Positions 1 to 8,091 of a stretch of 10,170 nucleotides of DNA are shown piece by piece. Source of the stretch: Gryganskiella cystojenkinii (Eukaryota; Mortierellomycota; Mortierellomycetes; Mortierellales; Mortierellaceae); the NCBI GenBank assembly GCA_015852425.1, contig JAAAIG010001077.1, forward strand, positions 839 through 11,008. Direction: 5' to 3'. Position 1 is the stretch's first letter, and the number at the start of each line of letters is the position of its first letter. A program made the position numbers and the translations under genes. The notes under the pieces are model-generated. The model did no database searches and was not told the origin of the DNA. It saw only the letters and a program-made list of their open reading frames with translations.

Positions 1-352
1 TTTTTCCGTTTGAGTTTTGAACGCTGATTTGGAAAGGTTAAAATGCACCTCATTGCGAGAACTTGAGAAAGTGGAGAGGGCTTTTCTAGCAAACCATAAA
101 GAAACTCTTTCAACGTTGGCGCCACATTCAAAAAAATCTCCGACAATGATTCTTGATTCTCCCGCAGCAATCAGGTCATGTCCACAAAAAAGCAAAAAAC
201 CGGTTCCACGTTACACGCTTGCGCCCACGCCCATGGTTTCCATGGCTAATTGGCTCACGGCGATCGATCCACGATTGACAAACTAAACTCTCGCCGGTTG
301 AACTCCAAAAAAAATGAACCCGGTTAAAAAATTGGGTAATATAATGGTGTAT
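1..352. other. Left flank without a recognisable gene
   Basis: This is the 3' flank of the minus-strand HEM14 gene, extending to the window edge. The only sizeable open frame on the plus strand (17-286) starts at a TTG just after a TGA and gives a composition that resembles no family I know, so I do not call it. The minus strand shows no family motif either. The one visible oddity is CCATGG repeated across a TTT spacer at about 231-245. A HEM14 polyadenylation site should lie between about 280 and 350 on the minus strand, but no clear AATAAA is present. Confidence 0.6.
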
Positions 353-2161
353 TTACAAAAACCAGGATCGCTCCAATCCTGTGACAGCTTCGTGTTTCCC
401 GACCAGTTGAGCCTCTTTTCTCTCTTCGCTGTCCTCCTCTCCTTCGTCTTCTTGGTATCGGGACAGGACAGCCTCGGCAACCTCCCGAGCGTTCTTGATA
501 CAATCATTCACGCTGATGCCCAGGTATCCCGCGCCTGTAACAGCCAATAATCCCTCATAGTCCGAACGGAGTTGCCCGTCCAATGTCTGCATGCGCTCGA
601 GATGTCCGACCATGTATTGGGGGATACATTCGCGATGGATATGAACCTTGATCAATTCCGGCTCCGCCTCGATCTGGAGGTGTTTTCGAACAGTGTTCCT
701 TGCGGTCTTGGCAAAGAATGCTTCCAAGTCAGCTTTGCTGTGTGAAGACTCTTTGGATGTGACCTCATCAAACATATGACCTCCAATCATGGCGGTCAGT
801 TTCAGAGTTTGATCTCTGCTGGGTCCTTGATCCTGTGTTGGAACCGAGCAAGAGTCGTACACGACGCCAAGTAGTCCGTTGTGTTTGACAGCCGAGTCCT
901 CGGAGCGGGGAACAAGATATCCGAATCCTGGAGAGGAGAGCATGGCATTGTTGGTTGTATAGACCAGGTTGACGACTGCAACAGTGACGGAGGGGTTGTA
1001 GACGAGTTCTGGGTGATCCTTTGTGAGGAGACCGTGGAGTTTGCGAGGAGGTAAAGCTGCAATGATATGATCAGCCCTGATGGGTTCTTTCTCGCAGATC
1101 GAGATCTATGTTTTTTAAAAAAAGTGGCAAAATGATGAGCCTGGTTTCCTCGTAGTCAAAATACCATTCATTCACTGATGGATGTTCTCATTTTTACCTT
1201 GACAGATTTCTTTGGCAGGTCAAAATCCAGCTTCTCGACCCTGCAATCTTTACGGATCTCCACGCGTCCGCTATCTCGAAGATCCTTTTCCAATGCCTTG
1301 GACAGAGCCTCAAGTCCATCAGTAAAAGAGTAAATACTCGTTTTCGAGACAAACTCACCAAGATCTGGCATCCGTTTCATGATCCCTTCCTTCAGTTTCG
1401 AGTCCCAAGGCGTCTCGATCGGTCCTCCTCCACCCATGAGCAAACCCAGGGTCACGGATTTGAATTCCTTCTCTAGGTGGTAGAGCATCCCAAAGGTCGA
1501 CCGAACCGAGAGCTTACTGACATCGCCTGCATAGATACCATGAACCATGGCCGAGATTAGGTCGTCCGAAAAGCCCTTTCCGAACCGACGAGTGACAAAG
1601 TCCTGGATGCTCTCATCCTCCTGTCCACTCTCAGCAACGATGAGGTCCATTCCTGCACGGGGTAATTTTGGTGCCAACAACGGATGTGTGATCGCTCCCA
1701 TGACAGATGAGGGGAGTTTGTGGAGTTTGTTCCGCGAGTAGATGAACCGGTTCTTGGCTGCAGGAGAGTTCTTTGACACTGATTCTAGACTTGACTCCAG
1801 TCCTAAGTCCCGAACCTAACATGGAGACATTTTTCATCATGCCTGTTAGCGAACCACGCCTGTCAAACTCGACAGGTACAACGGCAGTAAAAGGTAGGGT
1901 TCCAGGATGTACCATTTCAAGAGTATTGAGACCACTGATGCCTTGAGGTCGTAATGATCGAGGTCCGCGTTCCAGTAGAATGGTCCCACCGGGATGGGCA
2001 GGGTCCTCCACGCGATCAGAGTGCAACCAACCGCTTGTCCTTTTTGAGCTCTCCAAGAGTGTGATGGCGACGTTTGAGGGAGCAGTCTTTGCGAGGTACC
2101 ATGCTGCCGACAGACCCGAGATTCCACCGCCGATGACAGCAATATGTGTCCGAGGAGCCAT
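353..2161 (-). CDS. HEM14: Protoporphyrinogen oxidase (haem biosynthesis), 3 exons
   Basis: This flavoenzyme oxidises protoporphyrinogen IX to protoporphyrin IX, the next-to-last step of haem synthesis, at the mitochondrial inner membrane. Exons read on the minus strand are 2161-1913, 1815-1198 and 1105-353. Introns are 1912-1816 (97 bp, CTAAC branch site) and 1197-1106 (92 bp), both GT..AG and phase 0. The spliced product is 539 residues, a typical fungal length. Visible motifs are the FAD Rossmann glycines VIGGGISG (about 9-16), GPRSLRPQG (66-74), NRFIYS (105-110, whose Arg likely matches the substrate-site Arg of plant and human enzymes), HGIYAGD (175-181) and the C-terminal FAD-contact block TGAGYLGISVNDCI (479-492). 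The start is supported by a CACC-ATG-G context and an in-frame TGA at 2213-2215 with no ATG between. The protein begins almost directly with the FAD fold, so there is no obvious cleavable presequence. A charged tail of about 35 residues follows the usual end of the fold. Function is secure from motifs; exact splice sites are inferred. Confidence 0.95.
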
Positions 2162-2394
2162 GGTGATTCTTATTGGATTGTTCTTGTTCCTTGGAATGAG
2201 GTTCTTTCCATGTCATGGCACATTCCGTGGAGGTAATTTCCGTTCGAGACCCCTTAACTCCGTGCATCGGACGATTATTCGTGACCGTTTATCTTCGAGC
2301 TCCTTTTTTTTTGTTTGTTGCGACTGTCGGTCTTTCCACGTTCTTGACCTTCTTCTTCACTCACTCCATGGATTGATTCCCCTGCCCGAACATA
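2162..2394. promoter_or_regulatory. Head-to-head promoter region of HEM14 and the TMEM245-like gene
   Basis: The two start codons diverge from this 233-bp gap, so both core promoters and both 5' leaders must lie here or overlap the neighbouring gene. It contains a T-run (about 2306-2313), two CCCCT pentamers (2250-2254 and 2379-2383) matching the yeast stress-response element core, and an ATTGG (CCAAT reversed, about 2173-2177) that sits too close to the HEM14 ATG to be an upstream element. No clear TATA box is seen. In-frame stops at 2213-2215 (minus) and about 2374-2376 (plus) show that neither coding region extends further into the gap without splicing. Confidence 0.6.
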
Positions 2395-5326
2395 ATGACT
2401 CTCCCGACCCTCCAGCCAAAGGACGCACTGGTGCTCGTCACTGTCACCATTCTCTTTATCTATTTTGGCCTCATTCTCTGGACCAACTATGCCATGTACG
2501 AATCTGAAAACTATTTTATTTTATTTGTTCAGAGAAAAAACGCGTTCCTGGAAATCTAATCGTTGGCATTCCTGTTACATCCCATTTTAGAATCATTCCC
2601 TTCTGGACACCACTTTTCTGGGCTGCCGCCCTATCAGTACCTCTCGTAAGTCACGGAGAACACATTTTGCAAGCATGGCCGGGAGATACAGGATTAGCAA
2701 ATCGGGGTTCTGCATTCTAACCAAAGCCGTTTCCTCCTTTCTAATGCGTGTTCCAAACAGCATGCCCTCAAGTCCAGTTTACTACCCGTACTCCATGATG
2801 CACTTGAACAGGATATCATGGACATTGTGGCATCCGTCATTGGCAGCGTCGTGACATTTTTCTTGCGGGTACGTTATTTTGACGCTTACCACATCTTTTC
2901 CCCCCTCTCTTTGTTGAGCTGTTGTGGTCTTATGATCGAGTTACATTCGTTTCGTGAGCGGCTAACCTGTTTTCTATGCCTTTTTTTTGTTTTTGTTCCA
3001 TCACTAGTTCTTCCTCGGCAGTTTTATCACAAATGGGATCAGGACCATCTTTCTTGGATACTGTTACGTCGTCTACATGATCTGCGACGGACGACCCCGC
3101 AACGAGAAGGCAACAAAACCAGTCAAGGACAACAGCACGCACTGGAGCAAGGAACACACCAACGGCAAAATTCCATCCGAGAATCATGAGCTGAATGTCA
3201 TTGACGAAGACGAGGAAGAACAAGAGGAGGATGATTATGAACTTCATCCCAAATACCAAAGCCTTGTCGAACAAGAACTGGACGACTATGCAAGACCCGC
3301 GAACTGGCCATCGTACCTTAACCTTTTGAGAGCCGCGTTTATTTACGGATTATTGCAATTGGGCACCCCTGCAGAACTTTGGAGCTTTGCAAAATCCGTC
3401 TGGGACAATGTTCAGTTCGGAACGCAACGCCAGCTCAACTTTTTGTTGATCGCCGTCCTATTACACGTCCAGTACTCGTGCCTGGGTCAAATCGTCGCTA
3501 TGATCGAGCGTGTCCTCTACCCAAACTTGACGCCGGAGCAGCAAAAGGAACAATCCATCCTCAATACTATCCCCAGAATTTTCAGAAAAGCCGTTCAGGA
3601 GAGCCTCAACTCGACAGTAGCCACAGTTGTTGTCCTTTCGACTTTGACTATCGTTGGAGCCCTGGCAGCTGTTCTTTCGATCGGAGTCGCGCACGATGTT
3701 CAGGGACTCATAGCACAGACACACCACAGAGTCGTCCAGCTCAAGGAACAGCAAAATCAATTGCATCAGGAGGTCAGCGATGGGTCGGATTATGCGCCTG
3801 CCAAGCCTGCATGGGTTCACCAAGCAGACGAAGCTCTGTCAACGGCATATGAGGCTGGACTGGACTGGTTCGATCACATCCTCAAGAGCGCATTTCCAGA
3901 CCTTGCCTGGGGTGCCACCGAGTGGGCCTCTCAGGTGGCCCATGTGGTTGTCGACCTAAACGTACCCATCAAGAGACCGTTGGTAACCAAGACTTGTGAG
4001 ACCAAGGATACGATTCAGACCGACTTTCGTGCTGTAATGGCAATGCATGAGCTGGCAGAGTCAACTTTTAACGGGTCCGCTGCTGCAGACTCAACAAGAT
4101 CGAAAGCTGACTCGCAGCATCTCATGCCTGAAGAACTGGAAGAGCCTGAGCTTTGGGTTATCCCTACCTTGGCATCTCTTGGCTTGCCACGCATCCGTAC
4201 TCAGAAGCACGGATTCCACTTTCAAGAAGCGACAACAGACAACCAAAAGGCGATCAACATCTCACAGATCAAGTATCTCGTGAGCCTCATGCTGGGATAC
4301 AAGGGTCTGGATACTGAGACGATGCTTTACGGATTCAACGTCTTTAACGATCTTCTCTTCCGCTGGATCCTGTTCTTGCTCGGCTTGACGACTTTTACTG
4401 GCTTGAAGGTATCGCCTCTCCAACGTCTCGGCTGGCTGATTGACCAAGCTCTGGTGTCTTCGCCCTCTTCTTTTGGATCCCTACAACTTTCAACTTCTGC
4501 ATCACCCGGAAGAGTCTTGGCCAAAAGCATCGAGTTCTCCATCTCGGGGACCTTTATCGCCATGTTCAAACTCTCGATCTACCACTCTCTCTTTACAGTC
4601 GCCTGGACGAACCTGTTGGCGGACCGTGTCGTGGCTCATCAGATTGCTCTCGGTACAGTCGAATCCTCAAACTTTGTTGCCGTCAAGTATGCCTGGTTAA
4701 CGTCCTTTGCTGGGATCGTCCTGACGCTCTTCCCTATAGCACCGAACTGGTTGGTCTCTTTGCCTGGAGCGATTGTTCATTTCTACGTGTACGGACAACG
4801 ACCCGCAGAGGCGATTGCAATGGCCGTGGGTCACCTGTTGATGTCCAACTTGGTGGATGGAACCGTCTGGGATTCTCATGTGGTCAAGAATGCTCGTCCA
4901 GGAGTTTCATCCGCGTTCTGGTTGGGTCTCTGGATCTTCTTGGGAGGCATGAAGTGGGGTACGAAGGGTCTGTTGATGGGACCGGTCCTGTTTGCGGCCG
5001 TGCCGTCGATCTGGACGGCCATCCTGGAACTCCGTGGACGCCCTCGCAAAACTGAAGTGGTTACAAAAGTAACCTCATCAATGAACCAGCAAGAACAACA
5101 GCGACGTCGTCTTTCAGCAACCGCGGAGACGTCGGTGGCAGATGAGAAGAAGCGTCGGTCTGCCGAGAGTGGATACCGACGGGTTCATGATCGCGCAGGA
5201 TCTGATAATGACGAAGTTGAAGAGGAGGTGATCGAGACAACACTTCGGTACCGGAGTAATAGCAGTCGTGCCAGTAGTGTGAGTCGAGGAACGCCAAGTC
5301 GCCCTGTGAACGGTCATCGTAGCTAA
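2395..5326 (+). CDS. TMEM245-like multi-pass membrane protein (AI-2E transporter family), 4 exons
   Basis: Exons are 2395-2495, 2591-2645, 2761-2868 and 3008-5326. Introns are 95, 115 and 139 bp, all GT..AG, with CTAAT/CTAAC branch sites; the first splits a codon and the others are phase 0. The product is 860 residues, close to animal TMEM245 (about 880). Hydrophobic spans occur at roughly 10-33, 35-52 and 72-113. An acidic stretch (VIDEDEEEQEEDD, about 152-164) follows, then more membrane spans, a central hydrophilic section with a short coiled-coil-like part (RVVQLKEQQNQLHQEV), and a dense C-terminal membrane block. The end of that block, FLGGMKWGTKGLLMGPVLF (about 731-749), matches the glycine-rich GllxGPvl signature of the AI-2E/UPF0118 family. 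The last 90 or so residues are polar, basic and serine-rich, so probably cytosolic. An in-frame TGA lies 21 nt before the ATG. The family is thought to transport small molecules, but the substrate of TMEM245 proteins is unknown. Family call good; exon 1-3 boundaries inferred. Confidence 0.8.
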
Positions 5327-5534
5327 CAACCTGTAGCTAGTTTATGACATCTGTACACATTTTTTTCAATTCATTCGTGTATCTGTTGCATGGATGCCAA
5401 GAGATTGCTGTGAAGAAAGACACTTTACGACAAAGACGCGCGTCAAGGAAGAATGGACAAGCTATGTATTAATACATTGTCGTGGAGAAGAAAGAAAAGG
5501 TACAAAAAAAGAGCTTCTTTTTGTCATTTTGGAT

Positions 5535-5562
5535 GGACGTGGGACGTGGGACGTGAGACGTG
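5535..5562 (+). repeat. Four-copy GGACGTG heptamer array upstream of PEX19
   Basis: Three exact copies of GGACGTG (5535-5541, 5542-5548, 5549-5555) are followed by AGACGTG (5556-5562). Each unit carries an ACGTG core, half of the CACGTG E-box/G-box and similar to bZIP or bHLH binding sites. The array ends about 255 bp before the PEX19 ATG. It may be a clustered transcription-factor site or a simple minisatellite; the sequence alone cannot decide. Confidence 0.75.
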
Positions 5563-5638
5563 AGGAGAGAGGGAAAGAGAATGCCATGTGATCGGGTGTT
5601 GTGGTCCAGTGGGAAAGTGAATCTGTTCTCCGGGCCGT

Positions 5639-5786
5639 GATTTTTTCTTCTTTTTCCCCCGTCTCCACTCGTCGTTGTGTCCGACTCGAACCTTCTTTTC
5701 TCTGTCTCTTTGTCCACTCTGTTGGTTCATCTCTTCTTCCTCTTTTCTTTCTTCCGTTCGCTTCTTCAACTTTTATTCATTACGCC
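5639..5786 (+). promoter_or_regulatory. Pyrimidine-rich core promoter tract of PEX19
   Basis: Almost uninterrupted C/T blocks on the coding strand run from about 5639 to 5786, ending 31 bp before the ATG. Such tracts mark transcription start regions of many highly or constitutively expressed fungal genes. A TAATATATAC element (5805-5814) is adjacent to the start codon and therefore too close to act as a TATA box for this reading frame. The start context is CACAATGCC. Confidence 0.5.
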
Positions 5787-5817
5787 AACACACACCACAC
5801 ACTTTAATATATACACA

Positions 5818-7676
5818 ATGCCAGAAATCAAGAAGAACCCTGCTGTCGTTGAGGACGATCTCGACGACGACTTTTTGGATGGTAAACATTTTAGACCGCC
5901 TCATCCTTCCAGGGACAGCAACAAAGCCTTTAAGGAAATATAATGTTTGCCACCACTCCATCCGTGTGCCCTTCTCATCCAACAGTTCGGTTTGATTCTT
6001 CTCATCCTTTCACAATGTATAGGTGCCCTCGACGGTTTCACGGCCGCCAAACCCGCTACCCCTGTCCTGCCAACCTCCACACAAAAGGCTGCCGCTGAAG
6101 GAACGGCCTCTGCTTCATCCTCAACATCACCAAAAGCCACAAGGACGCCCGAGTCCCTGTTGCTGCACCCTGAAGAAAACGAGGATGATGATCTCGATGC
6201 CGGCGGACTCGATGCCGAGTTCTCAAAGCAACTGGCCTCGGGTATGGAGGAGCTTATGAAGGAGATGAGTGGCAACAGTGAGCTGCAAAAGTCCTTTGAG
6301 GAGATGTTCAAGGGCTTGGATGTTAACGGCAAGGCACCCGTTGCCGCAACTGCGAGTGCTGCCGCTCCTGCTTCAAAGGCAGGATCGGCCTCTTTCCAGG
6401 ACAGAATCGCAAAGACTATGGATAAACTCAAGGACAGTTCAGACCAGGTCGATGTAAGTGTTTTTTTTTCAGTTGGCAGTTTATTTGGTGAGGGATATCG
6501 TCAGGACGGACAAGGAAACTGTTTACTCTTGACCGGATCATGGAGGAGAGAGAGACATGACGATTCACATCGCCATTCAATACCGTCTCGGTTTGCAACG
6601 TCTTTAAGGATTACAACAAACGTGCACAAGAAGGGCAGCCGATCCGATGCAAACGTACTGGACAAAGAACGCGATCAATTTTTTTGCCTGTTTGGATTTT
6701 TTTGACTTTGTTCTCCACCAAACACCCCATCCGAACGTGCCGTGGCGTGGGCTCTTTTTTGCCGTCCTCTTGTGTTGGGTTGGATCTATCTTACCTTTTA
6801 CTTTTTGATTGAAACAACAAAAAGCACGTTTTGGCAGGGACAGGGCAAACGCAAAACATGCAACGGTCATTATCCTAACCAGCAGTCCCCCTTATTTTAT
6901 GTTTTTCGATAATTAGGCCCAAGTCGCTGAGGAGTCCGAGGAGGCTTTGATGGCCGAGATGATGAAGCAGATGGAGGGCATGGCAGAGGGCGGAGACTTC
7001 CAAAACGTCCTCGAGGGAATGATGGAGCAGTTGATGTCTAAGGATATCCTTTACGAGCCCATGTTGGATTTGCAGCAGAAGGTAAGGACTTTTTTCTGAA
7101 CTCTTTTATTTGTAAGAATTTTGTTGCGAGGATTTACAGTGTACTATTTTATTTCGTATGGCCAAAAATAGTACCCACAATGGCTCAAGGATAACAAGGA
7201 CAAGATCTCTGAATCAGAATATGCCCGTTACGAGAAACAGTATGGATATGTCAAGGAGATTGTCGAGTTCTTTGATCGCCCCGATTTCGATGACAAGAGC
7301 GATTCTCAAGCCAAGAGCGTCATTGACCTCATGCAGGGTGTAAGTGCTATTTCTTTTAACATTTCTGGATTAATAGTAAACCTGGCTTTTTCGTCATGTG
7401 AGGGAGATTTACTTATTTACCGTTCGAACAATAGATGCAAGACTGCGGTCAACCCCCAGCTGATATTCTTGATGAGTTGGCTCCTGGACTTGAGATGGGT
7501 ACTGGTACGTTGTCGCAGTTTGTTTTTTTTTTGTTTTGTTTTTGTGAGTGCCTTGTTACTTCCCGGCTGCCTTTTCAATTGGTATTGATAGCTAATCATG
7601 ACTATAATTCTCTTATGTATATTTCTTAGATGGTATCCCCAAGATGCCCGACATGCCCGAGTGTAACATGCAATAG
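5818..7676 (+). CDS. PEX19: Peroxin 19, peroxisomal membrane-protein chaperone/import receptor, 6 exons
   Basis: PEX19 binds newly made peroxisomal membrane proteins in the cytosol and docks on PEX3 at the peroxisome. Exons are 5818-5881, 6023-6453, 6917-7081, 7172-7339, 7435-7504 and 7630-7676. Introns are 141, 463, 90, 95 and 125 bp, all GT..AG. The product is 314 residues, usual for the family. The N-terminal acidic helix VEDDLDDDFLDGALDGF (about 11-27) fits the PEX3-binding motif. It is followed by a low-complexity Ala/Thr/Ser linker, a helical middle (DAEFSKQLASGMEELMKEM, about 86-104), and the conserved C-terminal cargo-binding domain: LMSKDILYEPMLDLQQKYPQ (about 204-223), YGYVKEIVEFF, then MQDCGQPPADILDELAPGL. 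It ends in C311-N-M-Q314, a CaaX box expected to be farnesylated. The ATG at 5818 is the first ATG in frame after a stop. Frame continuity across all five introns supports the model. Keeping intron 1 would stop translation after about 42 residues. Confidence 0.95.
6454..6916 (+). other. Unusually long second intron of PEX19
   Basis: This 463-bp non-coding interval has a strong GTAAGT donor, a CCTAAC branch site at about 6876-6881 and a TTAG acceptor at 6913-6916. It is three to five times longer than any other intron in the window. The upstream exon's frame stays open to 6705 by chance, but the residues look non-protein-like. I searched by eye for box C/D motifs: a near-match to the C box (ATGACGA) is present but no CTGA D box follows, so I call no snoRNA. 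Confidence 0.8.
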
Positions 7677-8091
7677 AAGACAACGAACGAAGAATAATTA
7701 CATTAATATCAATATCAAAACCAAAAAAAAAGGCCCTGGACGAAAATGAGGGAAAGCATGTCCTTGATGGGATCCGTGCCCATGTTCATTGCCCTGCTAT
7801 GCTCCGAGTATATGTTGGTAACGAGTGGTGGTAAGTGATAGATTTACGGAGGACGATTCACCACTTTTCGTGTGTGCTCCCTCTTTGCCAGATTCTCTCT
7901 AAATCCATCCCACTCTGGCGACGAACGAAAAAAGCTGTTTCTCAACAACGTCTTTTTTCGACTCGTTTTTTTGAAACGTCTTCTTGAATTCTTCTTTTCG
8001 ATTCCTCGTTGCTTTTCTATGGCCGAGTTCATGGTTTGCTGGGAAACGTTCTGTAGAGTACGGTTCGTATGAAAAGCTATTGAAGGGATAT
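7677..8091. other. PEX19 3' flank and spacer to the F-box/LRR remnant
   Basis: No secure gene lies here. The first 60 bp are A-rich and should contain the PEX19 3' end. Further right, 7930-8030 is T-rich on the plus strand. A short open frame (7746-7838, about 30 codons, hydrophobic, Met-rich) ends just past a perfect GTAAGT donor. Joining it to an acceptor at 8056 would give a 66-residue product, but its second exon is antisense to the LRR remnant and has no family resemblance, so I leave it uncalled. Confidence 0.5.
7693..7731 (+). terminator. Probable PEX19 polyadenylation region
   Basis: An AATAAT (7693-7698) lies 17 bp after the stop codon, followed by AATATC-type A/T-rich sequence and a run of nine A (7723-7731). 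This arrangement fits a fungal 3'-end signal. It is inferred from composition only. Confidence 0.35.

Larger units (their letters stand above)
5327..5817. other. Intergenic region between the TMEM245-like gene and PEX19
   Basis: This stretch holds the 3' end of the membrane-protein gene and the PEX19 promoter, both on the plus strand. After the stop there is a T-rich segment (about 5360-5375) that could serve 3'-end formation, though no AATAAA is visible. Around 5535-5562 lies a heptamer array, followed by a purine-rich segment (about 5561-5580) and then the long pyrimidine tract before the PEX19 start. Open frames in this region are products of biased composition (K/E/R-rich on one strand, S/F/L-rich on the other) and are not called as genes. 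Confidence 0.6.

Noticed and set aside
231..245. CCATGG-TTT-CCATGG inverted/direct repeat as a regulatory palindrome
   Set aside because: Too short and isolated to support a function; CCATGG is itself a palindrome, so pairs arise by chance.
17..286. Open frame of 89 codons on the plus strand near the left edge
   Set aside because: It starts at TTG right after a stop, has no family resemblance, and lies in the 3' flank of HEM14; chance is the simplest explanation.
5394..5807. Several open frames on both strands between the TMEM245-like gene and PEX19
   Set aside because: They are low-complexity translations (K/E/R or S/F/L runs) of purine- or pyrimidine-biased promoter DNA.
5947..6705. Single long open frame starting in PEX19 intron 1 and running into intron 2
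   Set aside because: Only 6023-6453 of it is PEX19 coding sequence; the ends are introns with proper splice and branch sites, and the true start is at 5818.
6604..6870. Possible minus-strand small gene or snoRNA inside PEX19 intron 2
   Set aside because: The open frame is Lys/Cys-rich without motifs, and the snoRNA idea lacks a D box and a terminal stem.
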